From NCBI GenBank assembly GCA_036873135.1, contig JAPTYO010000004.1, positions 2,042,322-2,106,321 on the forward strand: 64,000 bases of DNA, written 5' to 3'. The DNA is from Clarkia xantiana subsp. parviflora (taxonomy: Eukaryota; Streptophyta; Magnoliopsida; Myrtales; Onagraceae). Of the stretch, positions 36,410 through 49,655 are shown in pieces (the stretch's first letter is position 1; every line of letters begins with the position of its first letter). The notes below the pieces were generated by a model, which was not told the DNA's origin, made no database searches, and saw only the letters and a program-made list of their open reading frames with translations. The translations under genes were made by a program, and so were the position numbers.

Positions 36410-37086
36410 TAGGGGTGAGATCGAGACGGGACAGACCGTCTTTTTTCTGAGCCCAAACCTGGAAATTTCGGGACTCATGTTTTCAACCCGAGCCCAAATC
36501 CAAGTAAAATGTCCCTCCCGAGTCAGGGCATCGGGACTTGGGCTAGCCCGAGTTTGAAAAAAAAATGAAGGCATAACAAAAAATAGAGAACGCGTTACTA
36601 TATCACGACATGAAGATGAGCAAAAGAGGATTAAATACCTTCTGGGCAAAGAACAGAGACGACGACCGGAGTTATTGGCCGGAGTGGTAAATGAGAAGAT
36701 TAAAGATCGAAGTGAGCGATGAAGGGAGTTTTTGGTCTAGGTCTTTGGGAGGTTTTGGCTTTTTTTTTATGGGACGGCGGAAATCTTGGAATAGACCAAG
36801 ACACCAAGTTTAACTTAGCAAGTTACTCATTAGGGTTTTTTTATTTTAACTGTAGTTTCTAGTTATTACATACATCAATCATAGTTACTAGTTAGGTAAA
36901 AAAAAATATATATATATACATAATTAAATATCGGGCTCGGGACTTTCGGGCTTTTAAAAAAATAAAAAACCCGAGCCCAAGTTAGAAATAAAAGTCCCAC
37001 ATATTTAGGCTCGGTCTAATTTTTTAGCCGAACTCGAAACGGACTAGTCGGAATTTTCGGACTATCAAGATTTTTGCTCAGCCCTA
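36410..37086. mobile_element. hAT-type MITE with perfect 8-bp TSD
   Basis: Starts TAGGGGTGAGATCGAGACGG and ends GCTCAGCCCTA, flanked by CTTTGAGC on both sides (36402-36409 and 37087-37094). GC-rich subterminal blocks (CCCGAGCCCAA, GGGACTTGGGC) surround an AT-rich middle. No transposase frame. Confidence 0.88.
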
Positions 37087-37209
37087 CTTTGAGCTTATTA
37101 ATAAAGCAGCTTTCTTCGTGGCAAAAAAAAAAACATGACATAAATTTGTACGTTTTAGCTTGTGGAGTACATTTATTATTGTTGTAGTAATGGAGTTTTT
37201 ATTCCATAC

Positions 37210-37482
37210 CGCCGAGTCACCACATGGTGACCCGTTGGTCTCTCACACATTGGGAGAGTGGATCCTAGGGGTTGCCCCTCAATCCAATTAAAATCTGGCA
37301 TTTGTTCACGTGTTACTATTTTTATAACACTTGTCAAATTCTGCTTAGCTTGAGGGACAACACGTGAGATCCACGTATTGCTTCGGCTGTATCTAAGTAT
37401 TTCTCCAAATAATGGGTCCCAGTTCCCACTCTCACAATGTAAGAGACTAACGGGTCACCATGTGGCAGGCAACTCGTTGGGG
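37210..37482. mobile_element. TIR MITE, about 270 bp
   Basis: ACCACATGGTGACCCGTTGG, then TCTCTCACA near the left end, is mirrored by CTAACGGGTCACCATGTGG near the right end over about 45 bp with a few mismatches. The TSD was not resolved. The subterminal CCACATGG is itself palindromic. Confidence 0.65.
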
Positions 37483-38165
37483 TTAGGTTAAACTTTAAAA
37501 AGGTGTTTGTATAGTGACGAACTAGCTAGCTACTCGCGGGTCGTGGCCGCAATCGACACTCTAAAGTAGAAGCTATTACATTAATTCACGTTACAGACCC
37601 GAACAACATTAATAATTAGTGTCGGATCGGAGGGTATAAGTTATAACCAATTAACCATGAATTTAAAAACCTCTTTTTTTTTTCTGGAGACGGCGCGTGG
37701 GGTCGCGTCACGTCGCTCATTCTTCTCTCCATGATCATGCATTGCACAGAAACCCTAATTATTTATCCATATACATATATACATAGATAGATATAGCTTG
37801 AGACATAATTATGGAGGCTTTTATAGGCATTTATTATAAATAAGTGTCACGGTTTAATGCCATTGAGTAAGAACCAAGCAAAAAGATCAAATCTGCATGG
37901 GAAGATAACATATTTTTTTGCTGCTGACAAAGAGTAGTACATGTCTGTCTTTCTTTAGAGCTAGGGCCATATATATTGATGGCGGCAAGACATTCATTCT
38001 TTACAAAAAAAAAAAAATAGTTGATGTTAATAAGCTTGATTAGGGTTGAAGCTATCTAATATAATCTTAATATATCCATACATTAAAATGGCACCCGACA
38101 TATGTGTCCTGCTTAGTTGGTCATCAAGTCAAAATAAATTTCAACTATATGGGTCCTCCAATTTG

Positions 38166-38197
<32 letters not shown>

Positions 38198-38639
38198 CAT
38201 CTGTGTGGATGATGGTGCTTCATGGGGACTTGATAGCTACGCGCAGGGTGCCTAAGTGGTCATTAAGACCAACACTTATAATATGATTAGGCGAGTTGAA
38301 ACTTATTATATTTAGATTTAAGTGAGGTTAAAACTGAGTTGAAATATATATATTATGTTAGGCCCATGTGAAGTAAGGATGATATGACCCATTGTATTTA
38401 GATCCAAGTAAGCTCAAAGTCGAGGTATCCGGATTAAAACTCATAATATCGACCAAAGTGAGATCAATGCTGAGGAGCTCAATATTTTTTTGTTTGAAAT
38501 TTATAAAATGAAAGATAGAAAGTTTCACTCCTTATTAATTGAATCTAGGATGTTATTTATGAATGGGAGTCTTGTAGAAGTATGTATAAAAGTGGGTTGA
38601 ATGCCTTATTAAGACGCACGTCTTATCCTTTAACATATA

Positions 38640-38890
38640 TATGTATATTGCTCAATACCTGAAATAATTCACGCTCGCACCGGTTCAACATGTAAGGAGT
38701 AAAATGCTGGTCATGGATTTTTTTTTATTCACTAGGCTCATAGCATGAATGTTCAATACCTAGAATAATCATTCTCTCATCGGACCAACCCGTAATGTGT
38801 AAAATACTTGCCATGAATACTTTTACAATCCCACAATCATTTCATAAGATGTAAAGTGTTGATCATAAATACGTTTTCATTATCATTGCT
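38640..38890 (-). mobile_element. Cluster of SINE-like 3' segments, minus strand
   Basis: Read on the minus strand, GACCAGCATTTTACTCCTTA with CCGGTGCGAGCGTGAATTAT, then a second, more diverged copy (about 38745-38815), and a third trace (GATCAACACTTTACATC, about 38840-38870) lie in tandem. They match the 4258-4400 segment in order. Confidence 0.45.
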
Positions 38891-40841
38891 CCAATGATAA
38901 ACGTTACACCATTTAATTAACTTTTGAAGTTTGAGTTATAGAGCAAATCAGAAACTTTTTCTACCAACTTTTGGACCTCAACTTTTGACTTTGTGTACAT
39001 TTAACCCTAAATAAATATGCAAGTATTTTTAATTTAGTAATTTAAAATCTTATATTTACCTAGGTAATTTTTTTAATATTGTTTACCCCTAATTCAGTAT
39101 GTCTTTGAAAAGAAAAATAAAAAATCTTACTATGTGCCTACTTATAGAACCTAATACATACAAGTAAAAAAGGCTAATATGTTCAAAACATGGTACATTC
39201 TCTAATTAGCAAATTATCTATTGAATTGTGGTCCTCTCTCAAGTAGTTCAGTTAACTTACATTATTTTTTTAAAATAAATATTGATTTGTTTATTCTCCA
39301 TTGTACTATGATTTTTGTCACATAAAAATAATTATTTACAATATAATCTATCTTAGATAATTTGGCATATATTTATATTCTGAGCATCAATATTAAACAC
39401 GTCTCCTTATTTTAGGAAGGTACAGCTCAGACTCTGAAATAAAAAAATGTAATATTTATGATTTGTTGACAGACTGTTCATATAAATAACGTGAACTAAT
39501 TAATAAATAACCATACAATTCAAATGTATCTGAGGTGTTGACAGGTCAGTTGCTCTGTATTATAATCAATATAATTATTGATAATCCATAAATATATTCT
39601 TCATAAAAAATTATATGATATGTAATTACAAAAGAGGATTCTAGAAAGTGAAATTATAAAAGTGAATATGATTATGTTCTTTTTATTGTTTGATGATATA
39701 TGTCAAAATAGAAGTGAATATCAATGGGGAAAGGCAATTGATAGTGAGATAAAGTTGTTATGTTTTTGTTAGAGAGAGAGATGGAGAATCTTTCAAGATG
39801 GTATTCTTGTTCTTGTGTATCATAGATTTGTGAGAATGGTTTGTTCCCAACAATCCGGCAACATCTTGAATTGGTCATATTTAGGAATAAGAAACACGTT
39901 TTTTCTGTCTCAAAAATAATTTTATCTATTATTTGCAAAAAATAAAATATATTATTATTTTTATGATAAGAGGAAGAGAGATCATTTCATCTTTAACTCT
40001 TTCAAATATTTAACCATAATAGAGTTTATTAAATTGATTAAGATAGCAATTTGGTCTAAAGTCAAATAAACGAGCGTTTTCATGTTTCTACATACGACTA
40101 TGAAAGGAAGTTCTGATTGTCAATTTTTGACACTTTATTCACACCGAACCAAAAATATTAATGGGAACCCATTTGCAAATTCATAGCTAGTGTTCGAAAT
40201 GTTGGTGTTCGGTCTACGTACAATTCCTCTTCAACAATTTAATTAGTATAGTGTACTGTAGATACATAAAATGTAATATGAAAACAATGAACATAACAGT
40301 TGAGATACTTCTGCTCTATCTGCAGACTGCAGTAAGTCAGTGGCCAACCCAAACGTGCAGGCCCTTCACGTGCATATCATACGCCCAACATTTTCATTAT
40401 ATTACCAAAATATAATAATTACATTTTAAAATTAAATTATATAATAATTTATATTTAAAAGGTAAAAGGAAGGCCACACTAGTCGCACCGACTTGACTCG
40501 ATCAAAGTCATAGAACCGCTCCAACCGCAAATCGCGCTATTTGCCTATTTCTATTGAAAAGCTCGGCAAAAGGAATGCCACAGTGGATGCTTGCATGCCA
40601 CGTCATAACAATAATGTGCCATGTATTTTTTTTTTTAACATATTTTCCCATTGAAAAGGTTACACATTTATCTATAATCATCGCACGGAGATTTTGATAT
40701 ATTTTTTCCAACAAATAAATATATATAAGAAAAAACCTATAAAAAGACTAATAATTTCCGATAATAATCTAAAGTCGCTGCCGGTGCAAAAACTGCAGAT
40801 GAAGCGGCAGCAAACGGCGGCGAGTGTCCACATTTTCTAGC

Positions 40842-41858
40842 TCAGATGCCGGCGATTAGAGGGTCTGAAGTGAATAAATCGCCGATGTCTTGAAAGAAGT
40901 CGTCCACTTGGCTCATGTCCATGGACAGGGAGCCAAAGTCGTCAGGTGTGTCGAAAAACATGTCGGAGAGGTGGTCGGCGCCGCTGAGCAGTGAGGTGGT
41001 GGAGTCGTCGAAGAGAGAAGAGTCCGGCTGGTCGAAGTTGAAGAACTCGTCCATGCACGGAAACTCCATTTCCATCTGGAGGTACTCCGATGAAGCCTCC
41101 GACAAAACCGTTGCCGTCGTTGTTGTTGTCTCTCCCTGTGATTCTTGCACTTCTTCTACGGCGGCGGCAGCGGTGGTGGTCGGTTTTGGAGCTTCTTCCG
41201 CCGGCAGCGCTTCTTCTTCCCCGGACTGCGTCCTGAATCGGAGGACAGAGGTCGGGGAGGACAGGTTGTGAGACTCCTCACCGGACTCATACTCCGACAC
41301 AGACGGCGGCGCGTGAACCTCGTGCTTATTATCATCAGCCGGCGGTGTAGCAAAATTCGTCAGCGCGTCGGGCCCACGCAGCTTGATCGCCGCTTTGTCG
41401 TACATCATGGCAGCTTCCTCCGCAGTTTCATAAGTCCCGAGCCATAGCCGGACCCTTCTGGCCGGATCCCTAATCTCCGCCGCCCACTTCCCCCACGGCC
41501 GCATCCTCACGCCGCGGAACTTCTTCTCACCATTATTACTAGAGTTCTGAACCTTGAGCGGTCGCCTGGAGGCCACACCCTCAGCTCCTCCGGAGCTCCG
41601 TTTTCGTCCGTTCGTCGCCGGAGCAGCAGAGCCGCTCTCTATGGTGATCTCGTTCAGGTAGCGTTTGACTCTCCGGCGGCTGGAGAAGCCGCCTTCCTCG
41701 TCGCTGGACGAGTCGGTGGCGTCTGGGTCGGTGAAGGAGACGCGAACGGTTTTGGGGATCGCCGGCTTACGGCGGTCGGAGGTTTTGGTGTGTATCTTGG
41801 AGAGGGTTCTGTGTTCGCTGTACTTGATCGGACAAAGGATACTGCTTTGGTCCATCAT
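40842..41858 (-). CDS. Cytokinin response factor (CRF), AP2/ERF transcription factor
   Basis: A nuclear DNA-binding regulator of the ERF subfamily, CRF clade. Intronless, 338 residues. The N-terminal CRF domain is about residues 12-53 ([20 protein letters not shown], then [20 protein letters not shown]). The AP2/ERF domain is 113-171 ([31 protein letters not shown]), with the ERF-type Ala and Asp in WAAEIRD. SPTSVL at 201-206 is the putative MAP-kinase motif typical of CRFs. The acidic, Ser- and Asp-rich C-terminus (about 240-338) suggests activation. Start: two adjacent ATGs at 41858 and 41855. The frame stays open to an ATG at 42131, but a TATA box at 42060-42065 places that ATG outside the transcript. 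Cytokinin responsiveness is family knowledge, not read here. Confidence 0.92.
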   Translation of the reverse strand: MMDQSSILCPIKYSEHRTLSKIHTKTSDRRKPAIPKTVRVSFTDPDATDSSSDEEGGFSSRRRVKRYLNEITIESGSAAPATNGRKRSSGGAEGVASRRPLKVQNSSNNGEKKFRGVRMRPWGKWAAEIRDPARRVRLWLGTYETAEEAAMMYDKAAIKLRGPDALTNFATPPADDNKHEVHAPPSVSEYESGEESHNLSSPTSVLRFRTQSGEEEALPAEEAPKPTTTAAAAVEEVQESQGETTTTTATVLSEASSEYLQMEMEFPCMDEFFNFDQPDSSLFDDSTTSLLSGADHLSDMFFDTPDDFGSLSMDMSQVDDFFQDIGDLFTSDPLIAGI

Positions 41859-42059
41859 AGAGAGATAGACGAAGGGAATCAGAGGTGGCACGAGAATAAA
41901 GAGGAAAGCGAAACCCGAAAAGGTGGGTAGTCGTGAAGGAGAAGATGGCCAGAAAGTTTCTGCAGATTGAGGAAAAATGCAGAGGATGAAGAAGATGGTG
42001 AGAGGCAGGCAGTGTTCAGTTGGAGAGTGTGAGGGACTAAGAATCACTGAAATCGCTGC

Positions 42060-42065
42060 TTTATA
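42060..42065 (-). promoter_or_regulatory. TATA box of the CRF gene
   Basis: On the minus strand CCTATAAAGC lies about 200 bp before the ATG, implying a leader of roughly 170 nt. It supports the internal start codons over the upstream in-frame ATG. Confidence 0.6.
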
Positions 42066-44615
42066 GGATCCAACCCAGCCGGAATTGGAAAACCCAATAT
42101 TTATTTTGAAATTGTCATTTTCAATTTTCATTATTTCCTGTCTATATTAAAGTCCATACCAAATACTATCCTAAATTTCTTTTATTAAAATATATATATA
42201 TATATACTATAATTAAAAATGATATAAAATCTGTTTATGTTTTATAATTATAAATAATGGTTGAACCAATTAGTAAATGATTTGTCCGAATGGACCACAT
42301 TTCTTTTGATCCGGACCAAATACCTACTAGACCACACTTGGTTCGATACGAACCGGATAAGAAATGTGTACATCTATGGTATTATTCACAAAACTCGAAC
42401 TCAGTATATATATATGGATTAGTTTTATAAATCGAAGGATTACCAAATATGCTGAAAACTACTTTTAATATCTATCTATAAACTTAGGGAGTATAATTTA
42501 TCGCATTATCGTGTTTTAACAGCTAAACACGAACATTATAGAATTTATCTCATATTAATCTTAATTTTGTGCTACTATGTTATCATTCGATTATATACTT
42601 ATACGAATACAATATTTTCACTTGTAGTTATATCTTGTAATCGTATTGTATAAGAAATTATCAGCCTAGTCAGATTTTTTAATTCACAAAACCTTAATAG
42701 GCATTGAGGTACTAAATATATTATTATATATAATTTTAACTCAATCTTTTCAAAAACATATTTATTTTAATAAAGCTATGGATAACCAAATATGCTAAAA
42801 TAAATTACTTCTAATTTATTTATTTTTTAGAGAAATTATATTTATGATGATGATCTCCATCTATAAAAATTCAAATAATTTCTAACGGAATTAATTCATC
42901 TAAATAGCAACAATTTTGTAATGTATATATTTAAAGATCAAATTCAACGTTCTATTAAGTATTTACCAAAAAACTATTATTAATCATTATGAACTATTTT
43001 GGATGCTAACATTATTATTAATTTTTTTTTTTTTTTTGGCCAACAACATTATTATTAATTACATAGCTATTAAAAAAACAAAATTTCACTTGGAGTACCA
43101 TCCCTTGCCGGAGGGCGAGAGGGAGATTCCGGCAAGGCCATCCTTCCAGCCACATCCCTGTCAACCAATGAGTTTCAGCCATGTGGCACTACTCGGGCCA
43201 TCTCACGACATCTATCCAATGGGAGGCATCCAGGTTGGTAGTGACTCACCTATGCTGTCAACCATCGGTCCGCGTGTGGCCATTCACGTGAGGCCCAAGA
43301 TACCCGGTCCTCACTGTCAATATTATTTGTTTTTTACACTTTTGACCGCCACCAAATTCCTAAACTACCCTTACGTTACCAGTAACTAAAAAGTCACTGC
43401 CTCGAGGTGTTTTTCGTATTTTTCTTACGAACAATTCACCTTGAGCTGGCTCGGTGGGTTCAGTGGGTCCCATATTTAAATTTTTTTTACCAATTATTAA
43501 TTAATTAATATTGTTTTGGCAGATTAATTTACTTTTTACAGCTTGAAGTAACGTGGCGAGCAGCCTAGGTTTCGCCGCCATTTATAATTCGGTTCTGTAC
43601 GTCTCAAGGTTATTTCTGTTCTACTACCGAGATATGCTTCTCTCACGCGATCCGAGCGAGCGTATGCTCCACGCCCCTCGGTTAATTGGAAAATTAACTA
43701 ATGCTACAGTAAAACCCCCGATATTCGGGTCTCCTTCGAGCATTGATGATAGACTTTATTTAAGTATTTGGTTAAAATGCACGTCGCAACCATTAGACTA
43801 TACTTTCTTTAATACCGTTTTTTTTTGGGTAAATTTAATACCGCGTATTGAATGAGTTAAATCGCGATCAAGTCATCTGATTTTTGAGCTATATATACAC
43901 ATTAGTTATTAAATAGTGTGAATTTTTTAATACGTTGTAAAACTAATAATTGTCTTTTGTATTACGAACGAGATAATATGATATTTTACTTAAAACCTCC
44001 ATAACTAATTTCATATATAAATTATTGTCGTCTTTATATGTTATTATTGACTTAATTAACCGGAATTATGTGTATAGAAGTTTACTTATTGAGTAACAAA
44101 TTTATGGTAAGCAAAACTATTTCAGTAAAGTTTTATTTTGCCGACTTCAATCATAATAATTTAATTATTGATTCCGGAAGAAAACTTCAAAGGCAATAAG
44201 TTGGGTAGAAGTAAATCAATCATTATTTTTCTCCAAAAATAAAAAATCATTGCCTTGGGGTTAAAGTAAAAGCACCATGCGGTAGCACGTGTAAAAAAGA
44301 TTTGTTGCAGCTAGATTCAGCAGTAAAAACGATTATCATGAGCAATTAACCGCTCATGTGACTCTCTCATTTTGTCGATTATATCTCACCAAATCGTAAC
44401 TAGTTTAATTTCTTTGATGCCTGCGATGAGACTAATAACACGACATATATTAAGGTGGCATGTCCTATCAAATTATTAAATCAGGTTCGTGCAAATATGT
44501 CATTCTCATGCGACATATAATTATTCTCAAATACCGACAATCTGTGTTACTCTAGTCGTCCCATAAAGAAATGAAAATAACATCGAATGTTCACCTGCGG
44601 ATGGAGTCGAGCTCG

Positions 44616-45015
44616 CACTACAAGAAAAATAGATTGTTACGACTTTAGAATTAACCTGTCGCGATGATAAATTGTATCACTATGAAGCTAGCGACGTTTG
44701 TAGCGACGCAAATTAATATTTCATTTCTGATCACCGTCGTAATTAACTCTGCGACGCTTTGGAGTAGCGTCGTTAAACTTTTAAAAGACGTGGCAACACA
44801 ACTAAGCGTCTTTATACATACTTTTTTCTTGAAAATTGTGTTACCTAAATCAAAACTTAACAGCACTTTGAAAAACGTTGAAATAATACAATAAGAAACG
44901 ACGCTACTACGAAGCGTTGTAAACTTTGAATAATTTTGATTACTGTGAAGTTGTTTGAGACGCTTGAGCAAATGCCGTCAATGAAAAATCATCTAAAACT
45001 CTTTTTTTAGTAGTG
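44616..45015. mobile_element. 400-bp CACTA-type MITE
   Basis: Begins CACTACAAGAAAAATAG and ends TTTTTTTAGTAGTG, the CACTA signature. Flanking triplets TCG and TTG agree at two of three positions. Subterminal repeats of the GCGACG type (TAGCGACGTTTGTAGCGACG on the left; CGACGC, GACGCTT on the right) are in both orientations. The frames inside on both strands are not genes. Confidence 0.7.
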
Positions 45016-47589
45016 TTGTGAGTAAATTTGTCATGTGAGTAACAATGTTTGATCATTATAATCCAAAGGAATTATTAAAAAAAACAAACGTGTTTAAAAC
45101 GTTTCATATGCATTCTTACAAGTTCAAACTTATCAAAAAAAAAATTGGCACAAAAGCTGGTTCCCACCATACAATGCTACCACAGAGAGCGGATTCAAAT
45201 TCTAGCGACGTCGTTGAAAAGTAGATTTTCATATTGAAAATCGCTAAGCGAAGATCATGAATCATGATATTATGATCTGGATAAGAAATATGATGTATTT
45301 CATAAGTTCGAGTTTATATGAAAGTTGGGTGATGCATGTATTTCTCTCTTTCCAACAGTTAAAGGAATTTCTTATCTCTATATTTATATAATTGACCAAA
45401 TGTTTTGGTCAATTTGGGCACAATTAAGGTGTTATGGTTCCCAATTTGTGTCGTATTGATAGGATTCAACAGTGTTATCCTTGTAACACAAAACCTAAGA
45501 CCTAAGTTACTCTTGTCCGAATCTCCGAAGTCCGAGGAATATTTAGAAACAAATAGGCCAAAACGAGTGAATTTGTCGGTCATATAACAAAGACACTATA
45601 TTACAGATTAACTAATTCGAATCCATCGACCGACAAATCTTGGAATTGGATCACATAAGATGTGACCATGTCCGGCCTTTAACTTTGTCCATAAGATACG
45701 TTGACTTGGGATGCAAGTAAAGTCTGTTATTATAAGACGATGTATCCAACAAAAAGAAGCCGACTAGTTTTGTTCCTTATTATCCAACTATTTTTTCTTT
45801 TTCCATTTATTAAGTTGTAGTTGGAGTCTAATTTCTAGCATAAATATATTGAAGTTTTCGAAAATTATGAAACAAAATATTTAGTCGATACATTTATTTA
45901 TAGAGAGTATAAGCTTTACAGTTCCCTGGATTAACTTTGAGCATTTCATGCGCGTGCTAAGGTATACAGTTGGAAATGGCGTTTCCAGCTGAATTCGAAC
46001 TCAGTCCGCCTCTAAAAACGCAACTCGATTTACCAGTAAGTTCAACTAACCTTGAGCTGATTTATCCTTATATTAGAGAGAGGTATATTGTAATTTCTTA
46101 TTTTTGTGGAAATTCTTACAATATCCACATTGGTTAATTTTGAATGGCCCATCCGAAATGATTCAGTCATTGGTGCAAACCACATTGATCCAATGCAACA
46201 GTGTCCCGATACATTAAGATCCAACTTGAGTTCCTCAGGGTTCCAGAAAAGATGAATTTTGTCAGTGGTCCAGCGAAGCAAATGTCGTTTATGTGTCACC
46301 TAATTATTGGTTGGTGTGAATCCAACGGCTACCCAATTTCGGAGGGGATTATAGAGTATGGCCGTCTGTTTAGACCCTAGTAATTAGTATATATATGATT
46401 AGGCCACACTCCTACTCGAATATCCGTTTAATTGTTATGTTTCCTTTAATAATGTACTTTTACACAATATATATGAATATACCTACATGGAGTTGATACT
46501 TAAATTTAATTTAACCCTAAGATAAAATACTATCGCAAAAAAATAATTATACTACTAAAAAAAATCCACGTAGACCCGATCGAAACTCGACTTCTATATC
46601 ACGTAATAAGTGTGTCGAGGGTTTGACCGAAGCAAGATGAAGAGAGACAAAGGTAAGGAAGCTAGATAGCGGATATATATATAGTAGGGTCTTGTGGAGT
46701 GAAGTGAAGCCATGAACAAATTAAAGACATGAGAACAAAAGGAACATGAAGCTCGACAAAGTTAAAATAACCGTGTCATATAATATTATGTTATAAAACA
46801 TAAATAAGATGTGTATTACTTTATTTGGTGGTTGTGTTTTCTTTCTCTTATGCATATGACAAAATATCTGCTTGCTATTGTGGGGTGGCTTTTGTCATAT
46901 CCATTTGTATGGTTGTTAAGTAAGACATTGAAAAAGTTAGGCATCTGTATTCTCTTGGTAGCCCCAACTATATATATAGTGTTGGTTTAACTCCAAGCTA
47001 GCTATACATCAATTTTTTTTTACAGTTGCTTTTTGTTCACTAACTAAACCCGGTTCAGCACTAGAGACGTTGTTTGTTAGCAGGGATGGATCCAAATTCG
47101 TATTGGGGGATTAGATTATTGTGGCAAACATTCAATGTAAAAAAAAAAATTAGGGGAGCAATTATCACGTTTTAATAAAGGGTCAAATTGAAAGCCACAA
47201 TACGTATATTTTTTGAGAGAAAAAATACACCCTATAAAAAGCATAAACCTAGCCATCTATCTTATGTTTTTTTTTTTTTAATAACGAACATTCATTATAA
47301 ATGTTCTAGATTTCAAATTGTTTATGTAGATACACATTATAGATAATCATAATTGCTCATAAACTATTTGTAGGACAAAATCATTTGTATACCAATAGTT
47401 TCAAATTCAAGAAAAAAATAAATGTATATAGATATATATATATAGATAGATAGTTGGACTTCTTTATGCTTTTAGTTGATGTTGATTATATATAAGGAGA
47501 AAATAGTGTTTTGATAGAATAGCAACCACAACATATTAATTAATTAACAAAAAAAACATGGATTTTAATTTAACAAACGATTTTTTCTC

Positions 47590-48105
47590 TAACAATTATA
47601 ATAATAGGTAAAAGTTGGTAAAAACATATAATATGTTTGAAAGTTATTATTTTTTGAACTAATATGTTTTAAAATGTATAACACGTTTAAAAAACGATGG
47701 AAATTGAAACTTTCGTCCAAAATTGTCGTTAAATACTTTCAAATTTACAGAAATAACCGGGTATTTTTCCGAATGTCAAAATTAAGACATGATAATTTAT
47801 ACAAATGTTACAATTAAGTCTCAACTCAATTATGACTTAATTGATCCCTAGTCGATCGGTTAGAGTCCAATTGGACTCAATTGTAATATTAATACGTATA
47901 AGTCATTAATACTTAATTAGTTGCTATATTTGGAAACATATTAATTTAATTTTATAAATTTAAAATGTATTTATGATAATTTTGGACGGATGATTGACAA
48001 ATGTACCAATTACCATATTTTTAAAGAGATTTACATTTTTAAACATATTTATATAATTATTATTTTTTCAAAATATTATACATTTTACGGAATTTTCCCA
48101 TAATA
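47590..48105. repeat. Dispersed AT-rich repeat, copy 2
   Basis: Matches 25880-26400 in block order. Its ends are inverted (AATATGTTTTAAAATGTATA versus TTTTTAAACATATTTATATA), indicating an old MITE. Confidence 0.45.
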
Positions 48106-49532
48106 ATTACAATTGGAATCCCATCAAAGAATGTACTTTTCACTATCTTAATTAAACACATTTCATTATACTCTTGATGATTTCAAAAAAAAAAAAAGTT
48201 CAAAATAGTTCACAAGTTCTCTAGATAGGATAAAAAGATCCTTAAAAACTTTTTTTTTTTGGTAACTTCCTTAAAAACTTAAGTACAAGGAAATTAACAT
48301 AATCCCTATGATTCTTCTAATAAGTCCCACGGAAAAATAAAACATGTGAGAATATCTGTTCTTAAAAGATGAGCCACCGGCACCACCTCTAACCACGTCG
48401 TCCTTCAAACTCTATTACAGTATTATATGCATATATCGTTCTTGAGATTTGCATTGCAAAAATAAATAATGATTAATTAATCTACAAGAACACACATAAA
48501 CAGTAGCTCTAACTTTGATGTACCTAAACTTCATCTTGTTCTATGTTATGTTCATTTCCGGTAGTTTCACTTCCACAACTAGTTAAAATGATGTATCACA
48601 AATATATACAACTAATTAATTAAGGTGATTATTATAAAGTAATTGTGTTGTATTGATTTCACGGTTAATGATGGTACAACCGATGCTACTATATATATAT
48701 ACAATTACAAAATAGAATGTAAATTACAAGATAATTATATCTACTACTAAATATAATATCTCCTAAATTGTAGGCTAAGTACTCTTAGTAGATATATCCT
48801 TAATAATTATTTGATGTTCACCCAGGTGGTGAACGGAACTATTCCAGGATGTTTACCGGGGTGAACGGAACTCTAGTAGTCGATAATTTCTTTTCAGATA
48901 CCATCTATTATATATATCTTTTTAGTAGGACTATTTTTCTGCAAGCTTGAGCGCGGTCTCAGATCATTTTTAATATCGTTTTGTCATATTATAAGCCAAT
49001 AATTGTTCTCAACCGACTAAATTCCATCTAATTAAGCTCGTTATCCTCGTTTAAATTCAAAAAATGTGAAATTCATTGCACTAAGAATTAAATCACTTTT
49101 TTTTACGAATAAGCTAGAGTGTTACATTACATAGTTTCTTAGGGAAAAAAATTGTTGGCCTACTACTATCTTACTAATTAAAAAAATGATAAATGCCCCC
49201 TAAAATTTAATTATGTGGCAGAATATCATCCGTTTTAGAATCAAATCTAAGCGGTTAATGGATTGAGTCCATAATTTATAGGACAAGGAGATGATATATA
49301 TACCAAATTAAGAAGTGACGAACACCCACTTCAAATAATTAATTAATAAAAATAAGAACACTGTATTTCTTCTGGAAGCACAATCAAAACCCACGTATGC
49401 ATATAATGCATTCATGCATTGTTAAAGCAAATAATAACTCTCGACGTGCCTCCGACTACTTGAGAGAGGAAAAGCATTAATTAGGGGATATATCTAGAAT
49501 CTCTGTCAAATTAAGATTTAATTGTCTCGATC

Positions 49533-49535
<3 letters not shown>

Positions 49536-49576
<41 letters not shown>

Positions 49577-49616
49577 TTTTGGCTCTTTCTTAACCTCAAA
49601 GGGTTCACACGCAATG

Positions 49617-49652
<36 letters not shown>
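49536..49652. repeat. Two (AT)n runs
   Basis: Two dinucleotide runs of about 33 bp each flank a 48-bp non-repetitive spacer. Confidence 0.9.

Positions 49653-49655
<3 letters not shown>

Larger units (their letters stand above)
35100..40841. other. Intergenic region between the foldback and the CRF gene
   Basis: 35120-35670 is a likely inverted-repeat element: TTAGCCAATGCACC at the left, GGTGCAGTTGGCTAA at the right, with many TGCACC or GGTGCA words inside. A SINE copy (35764-35885), a hAT MITE (36410-37086), a TIR MITE (37210-37482) and SINE 3' segments (38640-38890, minus) follow. 38168-38193 is a poly-A run. 38900-40800 is AT-rich and shows nothing I can name; its short frames have no family features. 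Confidence 0.6.

Noticed and set aside
41859..42131. 91-codon N-terminal extension of the CRF frame to an upstream ATG
   Set aside because: It lies partly upstream of a TATA box at 42060-42065, has no family similarity, and the CRF domain starts right after the internal ATGs.
43553..43855. 100-codon frame after the GC island
   Set aside because: It has no ATG at its 5' end (begins with GTG), no known motif and no plausible splicing partners.
44651..44971. 106-codon minus-strand frame
   Set aside because: It lies wholly inside the 400-bp CACTA-type MITE and has no recognisable motif.
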